Shown here one piece after another: positions 8,798-17,241 of a stretch of 64,000 bases of DNA. Every line of letters starts with the position of its first letter. Positions within the stretch are counted from its first letter, which is position 1. Position numbers and translations under genes: made by a program. The stretch comes from Pigmentiphaga litoralis (lineage in GTDB: Bacteria > Pseudomonadota > Gammaproteobacteria > Burkholderiales > Burkholderiaceae_B), in assembly GCF_014651835.1 (NCBI RefSeq), contig NZ_BMXQ01000001.1:1440801-1504800 (forward strand), in the 5' to 3' direction. Below the pieces are notes generated by a model that ran no database searches, was not told where the DNA came from, and was given only the letters and a program-made list of their open reading frames with translations.

Positions 8798-9676
8798 ATG
8801 CGCAATTTTTCCGACAGCCACGAATGGCTTTCCATCAACACTGCCACCCTGCGCCGGCAGGAAGGGCGCGAGGTGCCTCTGCTGGATATCCTTGACCAGT
8901 GCGCCGCGCAAGGCGTACGGGCGATCTCGCCCTGGCGCGATCAGGTCGCGACGGCAGGCCTGACGGCCACGTCGCGCGCCGTGCGTGCGCATGGCATGGC
9001 CCTGTCCGGCTATTGCCGCGGCGGCATGTTCACGTACACCGACGCCCCCGGCCATCTGGCTGCGCGGTCCGACAACCGCCGCGCCGTGGATGAAGCCGCG
9101 GAACTGCACGCCGCCTGCCTGGTACTGGTCGTGGGCGGCCTGCCGGGCGCGCTGGCGGGCAAGGCGGCCTACACCGATATCACTCGTGCCCGCGCGCAGG
9201 TCGAAGAGGGCATTGCCGAACTGCTCGAGTACGCCAAGGGCGCGCACATGCCGGTTGCCATCGAACCGCTGCACCCCATGTACGCGGCCGACCGCGCCTG
9301 CGTGAACACGATGGAACAGGCGCTGGACATCTGCGACCGGTTGGACCCGGGCAAAACAGGCGCCCTGGGCGTGGCGGTCGACGTCTATCACGTGTGGTGG
9401 GACCCGAAGCTGCGCGAACAGATCGCCCGCGCCGGCAAGTCCCGGTTGCTCGCCTTCCATGTATGCGACTGGCTCACGCCTACGACCGACCTGCTCAATG
9501 ACCGCGGCATGCCGGGTGACGGCGTCATCGATATACCGCTGATCCGCGGCTGGGTCGAAGCACAAGGGTTTGCCGGCTACAGCGAAGTCGAGATCTTTTC
9601 GCAGGACAACTGGTGGAAGCGCCCGGGCGCCGAGACGCTTGCCGCCTGCATCGAACGGCATTGCAGCGCGGTTTGA
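8798..9676 (+). CDS. Sugar phosphate isomerase/epimerase (xylose isomerase-like TIM barrel)
   Basis: A 292-residue AP-endonuclease-2/xylose-isomerase-like barrel. Likely metal ligands are the glutamate in VAIEPLHP, the aspartate and histidine in AVDVYHVWWDP, the histidine in LAFHVCDW and the glutamate in YSEVEIF. Relatives include IolE, IolI and 3-keto-sugar epimerases. ATG 8798 (MRNFSDSHEWLS) is preferred to a TTG at 8753, which lies within an intergenic hairpin. It is the third gene of the cluster after the dehydrogenase and DUF993 protein. Together they suggest oxidation, isomerisation and carbon-carbon cleavage of a sugar or cyclitol. Confidence 0.82.
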   Translation: MRNFSDSHEWLSINTATLRRQEGREVPLLDILDQCAAQGVRAISPWRDQVATAGLTATSRAVRAHGMALSGYCRGGMFTYTDAPGHLAARSDNRRAVDEAAELHAACLVLVVGGLPGALAGKAAYTDITRARAQVEEGIAELLEYAKGAHMPVAIEPLHPMYAADRACVNTMEQALDICDRLDPGKTGALGVAVDVYHVWWDPKLREQIARAGKSRLLAFHVCDWLTPTTDLLNDRGMPGDGVIDIPLIRGWVEAQGFAGYSEVEIFSQDNWWKRPGAETLAACIERHCSAV

Positions 9677-9701
9677 CGGCAGGTCCGGCATGGCCGGGTT
9701 G

Positions 9702-9707
9702 TATAAT
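9702..9707 (+). promoter_or_regulatory. -10 element of the TetR gene
   Basis: A perfect TATAAT sits 79 bp upstream of the regulator ATG in otherwise GC-rich DNA. No good -35 hexamer is found at 16-18 bp spacing; TTGACG at 9673 is 23 bp away. Confidence 0.45.
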
Positions 9708-9785
9708 CGCGGCCATTCCGGAGCTTGATTTGACCTTCTCGTCGCGCATGTCCACCTGCCCCTTCCTGTCGTCCGCGGCCCGTTG

Positions 9786-10436
9786 ATGACCAGCGACGTC
9801 ACGACAGACCCCCGTCAGCGATCACGCGACGCCGATCGCACCCAGGCAGAAATCCTGCTGGCCGCCCGCGATGAATTCGCCGAATTCGGCCTGGGGGGTG
9901 CGCGCGTCGACCGCATTGCCGAACGCGCCAAGGTCAACAAGCGGCTGATCTACTACTACTTCCAGAACAAGGAAGCCCTGTTCCTGGCCGTGCTGGAAGC
10001 CGCCTACGACGACATCCGCGCGGCCGAACGCAAGCTGCACCTTGAGCACCTGTCGCCCGCCGACGCCGTCCGCAAGCTCACGGAATTTACGTGGGAGTAC
10101 TACCTTGCCCACCCCGAATTCATCACGCTGCTCAATAGCGAAAACCTGCACCGCGCGCGGCATCTTGCGCAGTCCGACAACGTGCGGAACGTCAATTCGC
10201 CCTTGATCGAGACCCTGGCCGGCATCCTGGAACGCGGGCGTGCCGCCGGGGTGTTTCGAGGCGGCGTCGACCCCGTGCAGCTGTATGTGTCCATCGCGGC
10301 CTTGTCCTACTTCTACTTGTCGAACAACCACACCTTGTCATCAGCGTTTGGCCGCGACCTGTTGTCGGCCAAGGCCAAGGCGGAACGCATCTCGCACATC
10401 AATGAAGTGATCATGGGGTATATCCTGCGGGATTGA
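9786..10436 (+). CDS. TetR-family transcriptional regulator
   Basis: A 216-residue regulator with an N-terminal TetR helix-turn-helix, about residues 18-62. The motif GGARVDRIAERAKVNKRLIYYYFQNKEALFLAVL is typical of the family's recognition helix. The rest is a helical ligand and dimer domain. It follows the isomerase gene by 109 bp and has its own -10 element. It is the likely local regulator of the dehydrogenase, DUF993 and isomerase genes, possibly through the AT-rich boxes at 6072 and 6247. An intermediate of that pathway would be the natural inducer. The target assignment is inference. Confidence 0.9.
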   Translation: MTSDVTTDPRQRSRDADRTQAEILLAARDEFAEFGLGGARVDRIAERAKVNKRLIYYYFQNKEALFLAVLEAAYDDIRAAERKLHLEHLSPADAVRKLTEFTWEYYLAHPEFITLLNSENLHRARHLAQSDNVRNVNSPLIETLAGILERGRAAGVFRGGVDPVQLYVSIAALSYFYLSNNHTLSSAFGRDLLSAKAKAERISHINEVIMGYILRD

Positions 10437-10451
10437 GCCCAAGGATCCACC

Positions 10452-10832
10452 ATGATCGATCACCTCGACCACCTGGTGCTGACCTGCACCGACCCCGACG
10501 CCACCATCGCCTTCTACACCGGTGTGCTTGGCATGCAGCTCGAAACCTTCCGCGGCGGCCGCCAGGCGTTTCGCTTCGGCAACCAGAAGATCAACCTGCA
10601 CGTTCGCGGCAGCGAGTTCGAACCCAAGGCCCACCTGCCTGTGCCCGGCGCCCTAGACCTCTGCTTCATTGCGGACCGCCCCCTGGACGATGTCATTGCC
10701 GCACTGAACGCCGCCGGCGCGACCATCATCGACGGCCCGGTGGAACGGACCGGCGCGACCTCACGCATTCGCTCGGTCTATTTGCGAGACCCGGATCTGA
10801 ATCTGATCGAGATTTCCGAGTTGATGGCGTGA
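10452..10832 (+). CDS. VOC-family protein (glyoxalase/dioxygenase fold)
   Basis: A 126-residue single-domain vicinal-oxygen-chelate protein with two beta-alpha-beta-beta-beta modules. The N-terminal MIDHLDHLVLTCTDPDATIAFYTGVLGM and the C-terminal SVYLRDPDLNLIEISE are typical. They supply the usual metal ligands, a histidine near residue 7 and the glutamate in LIEIS. It lies 15 bp after the TetR stop, so the two are probably co-transcribed. Small proteins of this type include lactoylglutathione lyases, dioxygenases and fosfomycin-type transferases. The reaction cannot be assigned from sequence. Confidence 0.85.
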   Translation: MIDHLDHLVLTCTDPDATIAFYTGVLGMQLETFRGGRQAFRFGNQKINLHVRGSEFEPKAHLPVPGALDLCFIADRPLDDVIAALNAAGATIIDGPVERTGATSRIRSVYLRDPDLNLIEISELMA

Positions 10833-10981
10833 TGCCATCGGCGTGATCGGACCCGGTCCTTTACCGGGAAGCAACACTTCCCGCCCGGGTTCGGGCCGCC
10901 GCGGCTTCATGGGTCAGCTTGCGTTTACACTGGCGGGCCGTCGCGACAGGCGACGCGAAATTACGTGAGTTGTATACCTTG

Positions 10982-12235
10982 ATGATGTCTACCGCATGCG
11001 GCGTCGACTTTGGCACGTCCAATTCCACCGTGGGTTGGAGCCGGCCAGGACACCCGGCCCTGCTCGACCTGGAGCAAGGCAAGCCGACCCTCCCCTCCGC
11101 CATCTTCTTCCATGACGAAGACGCCGAAATCAGCTACGGCCGGGCTGCGCTGGCCGACTACCTGGCGGGCTATGACGGGCGGCTGATGCGGTCCATGAAG
11201 AGCCTGCTTGGCAGCTCGCTCATGGAAGGCCATACCGAAGTCCAGGGCCGCGCCCTGCCCTTTCGCACCTTGCTCGCCAAGTTCATTGGCGAACTGAAGC
11301 ACCGTGCCGAGTCCGCCGCGGGCCGCCGGTTCGACAGCGCCGTCCTGGGCCGCCCGGTATTTTTTGTCGACGACGATCCGGTGGCCGATGACCTGGCGCA
11401 GACGACGCTGGCCGAAATCGCCGCGTCGGTCGGCTTCAAACACATCGAATTCCAGTTCGAACCGATGGCCGCCGCCTTCCATTACGAATCGCAGATCGAC
11501 CGCGAAGAACTGGTGCTGGTTGTCGACATCGGCGGCGGCACCTCGGACTTTTCGGTCATCCGGCTGGGCCCGGACCGTGCGGCCAAGCTGGAACGGCGCG
11601 ACGACATCCTGGCCAACGGCGGCGTGCACATCGGCGGTGTCGACTTCGACAAGTACCTGAGCCTGGCCACCGTCATGCCGCGCTTCGGCCTGGGCAGCAA
11701 GCTGACCAGCGGCAAGGATGTGCCGTCCACCCAGTTCAACAACCTGGCCTGCTGGCACACCATCAACCTGGCGTACAGCCGCAAGGCCTGGGCGCACTTG
11801 AACGACATCTACGGCGAAGCGGCCGAGAAAGAGAAGTTGGCCTTGCTGCTGGGCATGGTCAAGGAACGATCAGGGCACTGGCTGGCGATGCAGGTCGAAG
11901 AAGCCAAGATCGAATTGTCGGACGCAGGCCAGGCGGTGATCGATCTGTCGCGCGTCGCGCCGGGACAGTCGGTGGACGTGACGCGCGCTGTGTTCGACAA
12001 GGCGGTTGGCCATCTGGTCGACAAGGTCGAAGTGACCGTGCAGGACGTGCTGCGCAAGGCGGGCGTTACGCCTGCGGATATCGATACCGTGTTCTTTACC
12101 GGGGGATCGAGCCGCCTGCCGCTGTTGCGCGAGCGGCTGTCGGCGGTGGTGCCTGGCGCGCGCAGCGTCGAAGGCGATGTGTTCGGCAGCATCGGCGCGG
12201 GACTGGCGCTGGACGCCCTGCGCAAGTTCAACTGA
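10982..12235 (+). CDS. yegD: Hsp70-family protein, YegD-like
   Basis: A 417-residue Hsp70 ATPase-domain protein without the peptide-binding domain and lid of DnaK, the size of YegD. The phosphate-binding motifs are CGVDFGTSNSTVGW at the N-terminus and VVDIGGGTSDFSVI in the middle. The adenosine motif FFTGGSSRLPLL is near the C-terminus. Two consecutive ATGs at 10982 and 10985 are possible starts; an upstream in-frame ATG adds atypical sequence. The cellular role of YegD is poorly known. It converges on amn, with a terminator hairpin between. Confidence 0.88.
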   Translation: MMSTACGVDFGTSNSTVGWSRPGHPALLDLEQGKPTLPSAIFFHDEDAEISYGRAALADYLAGYDGRLMRSMKSLLGSSLMEGHTEVQGRALPFRTLLAKFIGELKHRAESAAGRRFDSAVLGRPVFFVDDDPVADDLAQTTLAEIAASVGFKHIEFQFEPMAAAFHYESQIDREELVLVVDIGGGTSDFSVIRLGPDRAAKLERRDDILANGGVHIGGVDFDKYLSLATVMPRFGLGSKLTSGKDVPSTQFNNLACWHTINLAYSRKAWAHLNDIYGEAAEKEKLALLLGMVKERSGHWLAMQVEEAKIELSDAGQAVIDLSRVAPGQSVDVTRAVFDKAVGHLVDKVEVTVQDVLRKAGVTPADIDTVFFTGGSSRLPLLRERLSAVVPGARSVEGDVFGSIGAGLALDALRKFN

Positions 12236-12267
12236 AAAAGGCAGTGCACTGATCATCAGTGCACTGC
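12236..12267 (-). terminator. Terminator of amn
   Basis: A near-perfect palindrome (12 bp on each side of TCA, 12241-12267) is followed on the minus strand by a five-base T tract (CTTTTTC). It ends amn and, as a hairpin, may also serve yegD from the other side. Confidence 0.75.
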
Positions 12268-12291
12268 GGTTGCCTGCGGCGTGCGCTCGCC

Positions 12292-13800
12292 TTACTGAAA
12301 GGCCGTCTCCATGAAGTTGCGCAGCTTGCGCGAATGCAGCCGTTCGGGGGGCATGTCGCGCAGCAGCTCCAGGGCACGAATGCCGATGTCCAGATGCTGG
12401 CCGACCTGCCGCCGATAGAAGGCGCTTGCCATGCCGGGCAGCTTCAGTTCCCCATGCAGGGGCTTGTCGGATACACACAGCAGCGTCCCATACGGTACCC
12501 GGAAGCGGAAGCCGTTCGCGGCGATTGTTGCGGACTCCATATCCAGCGCAATCGCGCGTGACTGGGCAAAACGCTGCACCGGCTCGAGCTGCTCGCGCAG
12601 TTCCCAGTTGCGGTTGTCGATGGTCGCCACGGTGCCGGTGCGCATGATGCGCTTCAACTCCCAGCCCGACAGCCCGGCAACTTGTTCGACCGCCTGTTCC
12701 AGCGCGACCTGCACTTCGGCCAGCGGCGGCACGGGCACCCAGGTCGGCAAGTCCGCATCCAGCACGTGATCGTCGCGGACATAACCGTGCGCCAGCACAT
12801 AATCGCCCAGGCGCTGTGACGTGCTCAGCCCCGCGCAATGTCCCAGCATCAGCCACGCGTGCGGCCGCAGCACGGCAATGTGATCGGTGATCGTTTTTGC
12901 ATTGGAAGGCCCGACGCCGATATTGACCAGCGTCACGCCAGAGTTGTTGGGTCGTACCAGGTGATACGCCGGCATTTGCGGCAGCCGTCCCACCGCGACC
13001 CGGTTCGGCTCGCTTTCGCCGTGACGCGTGATGCGGTTGCCCGGCTCCACCAAAGCGTCGTACTCGCCGCTGCCGACCAGCGCGCGCGCCCGTTCGCAGA
13101 ACTCGTCCACATAGAACTGGTAGTTGGTGAACAGCACATAATTCTGGAAATGCGTCGGCGCGGTGGCCGTGTAGTGCTGCAAGCGATGCAACGAGTAGTC
13201 GATCCGCGGCGCGGTAAACGGCGCCAGCGGCCGCGGCGACGTGTCATTGCCGAACCACGTCCCGTTGACGATTGCATCGTCGGTGATCGCCAGATCCGGC
13301 ACGTCGAACATGTCGCGCAGCGGTCGCTTCAGCGCCTCGATCTGTTCGCCTTCCACATAGGTGCCATCGGGAAAGGCAAAGTGCAAAGCGATCGGCACGT
13401 CGGACTCGCCCACGTCGATTGCCACGCCATGGTTCTGGATCAGCAGCTTGATCTGCTCGGTCAGGTATTCCTCGAACAGCGCAGGCTGGGTGACGGTGGC
13501 CTGATACACCCCCGGCTCGGCTACGTGCCCGTACGACAGGCGCGAGTCCACGGAATCGTAGGTATCGACGCGAATGCGGATGAAGGGATAGCACGCGCGC
13601 ACGCGCCCCGCCTCGGCGGCATGGGCGGCAACGATGTCCTTGAAGGATGCCACCAGCCACGCGGTATTGCGCTCGTAAATGGCGATCAGCCGCGCAACGG
13701 CAGCCGTTGCGTCGCGGAAGGATTCGGTGGGCCAGGGAGTGGGTCGTGCGGGCTCGACAGGGTGAGCAGGAGGAGCGGAAGGCGGAACGGAATCAGTCAT
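12292..13800 (-). CDS. amn: AMP nucleosidase
   Basis: A 502-residue AMP nucleosidase, which hydrolyses AMP to adenine and ribose 5-phosphate and so helps control adenylate pools. The N-terminal domain of about 180 residues is specific to Amn. The C-terminal part is a nucleoside phosphorylase fold with GVTLVNIGVGPSNAKTITDHIAVLRPHAWLMLGHCAG and the substrate region ALDMESATIAANGFRFRVPYGTLLCVSDKPLHGELK. Length matches the family. ATG at 13798-13800 is chosen because GAAG lies about 7 bp before it; an ATG two codons earlier is too close to that site. It is monocistronic and converges on yegD. Confidence 0.95.
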   Translation of the reverse strand: MTDSVPPSAPPAHPVEPARPTPWPTESFRDATAAVARLIAIYERNTAWLVASFKDIVAAHAAEAGRVRACYPFIRIRVDTYDSVDSRLSYGHVAEPGVYQATVTQPALFEEYLTEQIKLLIQNHGVAIDVGESDVPIALHFAFPDGTYVEGEQIEALKRPLRDMFDVPDLAITDDAIVNGTWFGNDTSPRPLAPFTAPRIDYSLHRLQHYTATAPTHFQNYVLFTNYQFYVDEFCERARALVGSGEYDALVEPGNRITRHGESEPNRVAVGRLPQMPAYHLVRPNNSGVTLVNIGVGPSNAKTITDHIAVLRPHAWLMLGHCAGLSTSQRLGDYVLAHGYVRDDHVLDADLPTWVPVPPLAEVQVALEQAVEQVAGLSGWELKRIMRTGTVATIDNRNWELREQLEPVQRFAQSRAIALDMESATIAANGFRFRVPYGTLLCVSDKPLHGELKLPGMASAFYRRQVGQHLDIGIRALELLRDMPPERLHSRKLRNFMETAFQ

Positions 13801-13940
13801 GGGCATTCTTCACGTTGGACGCGGCAGGCGTGCTGCGATAGCGGCGTCGAAACGAAAGGCCATGTCGGCGGCCTTGCGCGTCGCGACGACTAAGCCATGA
13901 TACCGGTGAATATGGACAGAAGAATGGCTGAGCCAGGACG

Positions 13941-13976
13941 AAAAAAAACCCGCATCGTTCAAGACGTATGCAGGTT
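13941..13976 (-). terminator. Terminator of tRNA-Leu(GAG)
   Basis: On the minus strand AACCTGCAT pairs with ATGCGGGTT (one G-T pair). A run of T follows immediately. It lies 63 bp after the tRNA 3' end. Confidence 0.75.
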
Positions 13977-14038
13977 CTTTTCGAATTGCGGTACTGCTGC
14001 TGACTTTTTCACTTCTCAGTATCTTCTTGTCAGTATCT

Positions 14039-14123
14039 TGGTGCCGTCGGCGAGACTCGAACTCGCACAGCTTTCGCCACTACCCCCTCAAGATAGCGTG
14101 TCTACCAATTTCACCACGACGGC
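14039..14123 (-). tRNA. tRNA-Leu, anticodon GAG
   Basis: An 85-nt class II tRNA with encoded CCA. The acceptor stem is GCCGTCG paired with CGACGGC, with discriminator A. The anticodon arm CTATC-TTGAGGG-GGTAG gives anticodon GAG. The D arm GGTGAAATTGGTAGACAC and T arm GAGTTCGAGTCTC are standard, and a long variable arm is present. It lies 64 bp downstream of secG, as in related Burkholderiales, where nuoA normally follows it. Confidence 0.97.
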
Positions 14124-14187
14124 ATTTGCTCCAAGCCCGCTAGTATATAGGAAATCTGGCGTGGCTGCCGCCAGACTTCCCATATTT

Positions 14188-14613
14188 TTAGCTGCGGGGT
14201 GTTGCTGGCGCGGCGGGTGCGACAGGGGCCGCAGGTGCCGCTGGCGTGGCCGGCGAGACCGGCACCGAGTTGTCGTTGCCGGGGACCGGAGGACGGGGCA
14301 GGCCTGGCACCGAAGGCACGGAACGATCGGTCGGGACGGCGTCCATCACGCCGCCCGCCGGGGCGACCGATGCGGCCGGACGGCCCAGGTAGGCCAGGCC
14401 GGCAGTGGTGACGAAGAAGACAACGGCTGCCCACTTGGTGGCGCGCGACAGGAAGTTCGCTGCGCCGGTGGCGCCGAACAGACTGCCTGCGGAACCGCCG
14501 CCAAACGCCGAGCCCATGTCGGCGCCCTTGCCCTGTTGCAACAGCACCAGGACGATGATGGTAATGGCGGAAATGACCTGCACGATCAGCAGGACGGTGA
14601 ACAAAACAGACAT
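14188..14613 (-). CDS. secG: Protein translocase subunit SecG
   Basis: SecG of the SecYEG translocon in the inner membrane, 141 residues. Two membrane helices at about 3-25 and 52-72 flank the conserved cytoplasmic loop LLQQGKGADMGSAFGGGSAGSLFGATGAANFLSRATK. The C-terminal 60 residues are rich in proline and alanine, longer than in E. coli (110 residues) and common in betaproteobacteria. Its ATG overlaps the tpiA stop as TAATG, so the two are translationally coupled. tRNA-Leu(GAG) follows. Confidence 0.95.
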   Translation of the reverse strand: MSVLFTVLLIVQVISAITIIVLVLLQQGKGADMGSAFGGGSAGSLFGATGAANFLSRATKWAAVVFFVTTAGLAYLGRPAASVAPAGGVMDAVPTDRSVPSVPGLPRPPVPGNDNSVPVSPATPAAPAAPVAPAAPATPRS

Positions 14614-15395
14614 TAAAGACTCCGGGTTGACGCGCCCGCCTCGGCGATGCGCAAGAATTCGTCGGCGACCAGGGCGGCACCGCCGATCAGCCCACCGTCG
14701 ATGTCGGCCTGCGCGAACAAGGTGGCCGCGTTGGCTGCCTTGACGCTGCCGCCATAAAGAATACGGACGCCCGGGCACTTGACGGCGACCAGCGCGGCGC
14801 GGATCGCGGCGTGCACTTCCTGCGCCTGTTCGGGGCTGGCGGTCTTGCCGGTGCCGATGGCCCAGACGGGCTCGTAGGCCAGCACCATTTTCAAGACGGC
14901 GTCGGATCCCAGGGCAAGCACGGGGGCGAGCTGCGCATGGATGACATCCAGGAAGCGGCCGCTTTCGCGTTCTTCCAGGCTTTCACCGATGCAGACGACG
15001 GGCGTCAGGCCGGCAGCCAGGGCGGCCTTGGCCTTGTCGGCGACGACCTCGCTGGATTCGGCGTGCATGCTGCGGCGCTCGGAATGGCCCACGAGCACGT
15101 AGCGGCAGCCGAAGTCGGCAAGCATGGTGCCCGAGACTTCGCCGGTGTAGGCGCCCTTGTCGAAGCGGCTGATGTCTTGCGCGCCCCAGGCGATGTCGGA
15201 CCCGTGCAATGAGGATTCGGCTTGCGACAGGTAGGGAAACGGAACGCAGACGCCGACGTCGCAGGCGGCGGCATTCGAGGACTGGTTCCAGCCGGAACGG
15301 ATAGCGGACAGGAGCTGCGCGTTGGCGGCAAGCTCGCCATGCATTTTCCAGTTGCCAAGGACGAGACGGCGGATGTTCTGCTGAGTAGTGGTCAT
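14613..15395 (-). CDS. tpiA: Triosephosphate isomerase
   Basis: A 260-residue triosephosphate isomerase of glycolysis and gluconeogenesis, interconverting dihydroxyacetone phosphate and glyceraldehyde 3-phosphate. Catalytic residues are visible: K17 (LGNWKMHG), the histidine in LVGHSERR near 102 and the glutamate in [15 protein letters not shown], which also carries the phosphate-gripping loop 6. [12 protein letters not shown] binds phosphate. ATG 15395 is preferred to a GTG three codons earlier. The stop codon overlaps the secG start by one base. Confidence 0.97.
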   Translation of the reverse strand: MTTTQQNIRRLVLGNWKMHGELAANAQLLSAIRSGWNQSSNAAACDVGVCVPFPYLSQAESSLHGSDIAWGAQDISRFDKGAYTGEVSGTMLADFGCRYVLVGHSERRSMHAESSEVVADKAKAALAAGLTPVVCIGESLEERESGRFLDVIHAQLAPVLALGSDAVLKMVLAYEPVWAIGTGKTASPEQAQEVHAAIRAALVAVKCPGVRILYGGSVKAANAATLFAQADIDGGLIGGAALVADEFLRIAEAGASTRSL

Positions 15396-15498
15396 CGAGT
15401 GCACATCGAAAATTGCCCCGAATGTTCAGCCGGACGGCTTGGGCAAAAGATCGATTGTATCGGCTTCTGGCCTCTCGCTACAGCACCTGTCGTAAAAA

Positions 15499-16479
15499 CT
15501 AGATCGTGAGCATGATCTTGCCCACCTGTTCACCCGCTTCCATCATGGCGTGGGCCTTGGCGGCATCGGCCAGCGGGAAGGTCGCGTGGATCACCGGTTT
15601 GAGCTTGCCGGCTTCAAGCAAGGGCCAGACGTGCTCGCGCAGCGCGGTCGCGACGCTGCCCTTGAAGGCCGCATCGCGTGGGCGCAGCGTCGAACCCGTC
15701 AGGGTCAGGCGGCGGCGCATCATCAGGTTCAGGTCAAGCTGTTCGGCCTTGGTGCCGCCCAGCGTCGCAATCATGACGATGCGGCCGTCATCGGCCAGAC
15801 ATTGCAGATCACGGGCAATGTAGTCGCCAGACACCATGTCGAGGATGACGTCGACACCCTTGCCGTCGGTCAGGCGCTTGATCTCGGCCACGAAATCCTG
15901 CGTCTTGTAGTTGATGCCGGCGATGGCGCCCAGTTGTTCGACGGCGCGGACGCGGTCGTCACTGCCCACCGTGGCGTAGGTCGCATGGCCCATGGCCGTG
16001 GCCATCTGGACAGCCGTGGTCCCGATGCCGCTCGCGCCGCCGTGGACCAGGAAGCTCTCGTTGCCGGACAGGCGGCCGCGCATGAAGACGTTGCTGTACA
16101 CGGTGAAGTACGTTTCGGGCAGGCCGGCCGCTTCGATCATGGACAGGCCGGCCGGGATCGGCAGGCATTGCACGGCCGGGGCGACGCAGTATTCGGCATA
16201 GCCGCCGCCGTTCACCAGCGCGCACACGGAATCCCCCACCTTGAAGCCGGCCGCCGCCGCATCGCCACCCACGATCACTCCGGCGACTTCCAGGCCCGGC
16301 AAGTCCGATGCGCCCGGGGGCGGCGGGTAGCTGCCCTTGCGCTGGAACACGTCAGGGCGATTGACGCCCGCCGCCACGACCTTGATCAGCACCTCGCCGG
16401 CGGCGGGTTCGGGAATGGAACGCTCGACCGGCTTGAGTACGTCGGGTCCGCCAGGCTGGGTGATTTCGATCGCGATCAT
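15499..16479 (-). CDS. NAD(P)H-quinone oxidoreductase (zinc-free MDR family)
   Basis: A 326-residue medium-chain reductase of the quinone oxidoreductase (QOR/PIG3) class. The N-terminal catalytic domain contains VNRPDVFQRKGSYPPPPGASDLPGLEVAG. The nucleotide-binding Rossmann fold has the glycine-rich stretch LVHGGASGIGTTAVQMA. No zinc-binding cysteine set is seen. Members reduce quinones by one or two electrons with NADPH. GGAG lies 8 bp before the ATG; an upstream in-frame start adds no family sequence. It sits upstream of tpiA and secG on the same strand, a neighbourhood I recall from other Burkholderiales. Confidence 0.9.
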   Translation of the reverse strand: MIAIEITQPGGPDVLKPVERSIPEPAAGEVLIKVVAAGVNRPDVFQRKGSYPPPPGASDLPGLEVAGVIVGGDAAAAGFKVGDSVCALVNGGGYAEYCVAPAVQCLPIPAGLSMIEAAGLPETYFTVYSNVFMRGRLSGNESFLVHGGASGIGTTAVQMATAMGHATYATVGSDDRVRAVEQLGAIAGINYKTQDFVAEIKRLTDGKGVDVILDMVSGDYIARDLQCLADDGRIVMIATLGGTKAEQLDLNLMMRRRLTLTGSTLRPRDAAFKGSVATALREHVWPLLEAGKLKPVIHATFPLADAAKAHAMMEAGEQVGKIMLTI

Positions 16480-16807
16480 GTATGGGCTCCTAAAGTAATG
16501 GAGCAATCATACGGTACAGGGGGCCCCCCCTAGGCGCTGCGCGCCTCCCCCAGGGGCAGCACTGGCGGACCGGGGGACCCGAAGGGTCAGGCCCCCCCCT
16601 AGGCGCCGCGCGCCTCCCCCAGGGGCAGCACTGGCGGACCGGGGGACCCGGATCCGCTGTGCTCCTGGTCGGCGCGGCGGCCGCCATTCCTTCCTTGAAT
16701 ACCTGGACACCAAATCGCTTGTTTTCTTTTGTACGTATCCTCCCTAGACTCTGCCGGTGCGACGCTGGCGTGCATGCCGCGCGCGGAACTTCAGGACACG
16801 ACACACC
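16480..16807. other. 328-bp intergenic region between divergent genes
   Basis: No gene is seen. The stretch separates the quinone oxidoreductase (minus) from the aminomuconate deaminase (plus). It contains a tandem GC-rich repeat at 16522-16650 and must hold the promoters for both directions. Confidence 0.6.
16522..16650. repeat. Tandem duplication of a 60-bp GC-rich element (69-bp period)
   Basis: Two copies, 16522-16581 and 16590-16650, are almost identical. Each starts GGCCCCCCC-TAGGCG, contains CGCGCCTCCCCCAGGGGCAG and ends ACCGGGGGACCCG. They differ by one C in the homopolymer and one T/C change, and an 8-bp linker separates them. The unit has strong folding potential (CCCCCAGGGG, CCGGGGGACCCG). 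I recall similar intergenic elements in Bordetella-like genomes, but this needs a search. Confidence 0.85.
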
Positions 16808-17224
16808 ATGACGACACAAGCGCAGGTCATCGAAGGCAAGGCCACTCCTCGCGGGAAGTATCCGCATATCAAGCGGGCGGGGGATCTCCTGTTCGTATCG
16901 GGTACGAGCTCGCGCCGTGCCGACAATTCGTTTGCCGGGGTCGAAGTCGACGCCATGGGTACCACGCGCCTGGACATCCGCGAGCAGACGCGTGCCGTCA
17001 TCGAGAACATTCGTGACATTCTGGCAACAGCGGGCGCATCGTTGAGCGACGTGGTCGAGATCAGCACCTTCCTCGTCGACATGAACGACTTCGGCGGCTA
17101 CAACGAGGTGTACGGCGAGTTCTTCGACTACACCGGTCCGGCCCGGACCACGGTCGGCGTGCATCAGCTCCCCCATCCTCACCTGCGCATCGAGATCAAG
17201 GCGATCGCGTACAAACCCCTTTGA
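16808..17224 (+). CDS. nbaF: 2-aminomuconate deaminase (RidA family)
   Basis: A 138-residue RidA/YjgF-fold protein. Its sequence follows the 2-aminomuconate deaminase subfamily closely: [46 protein letters not shown], and [21 protein letters not shown]. The enzyme removes the amino group of 2-aminomuconate to give 4-oxalocrotonate. This step belongs to the 3-hydroxyanthranilate pathway for tryptophan or 2-nitrobenzoate. ATG 16808 is preferred to an upstream in-frame start with no family sequence. The ACMS decarboxylase gene for the same pathway follows after 17 bp. The symbol follows the nba operon. Confidence 0.85.
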   Translation: MTTQAQVIEGKATPRGKYPHIKRAGDLLFVSGTSSRRADNSFAGVEVDAMGTTRLDIREQTRAVIENIRDILATAGASLSDVVEISTFLVDMNDFGGYNEVYGEFFDYTGPARTTVGVHQLPHPHLRIEIKAIAYKPL

Positions 17225-17241
17225 TCCGCCAGGCGACGACC

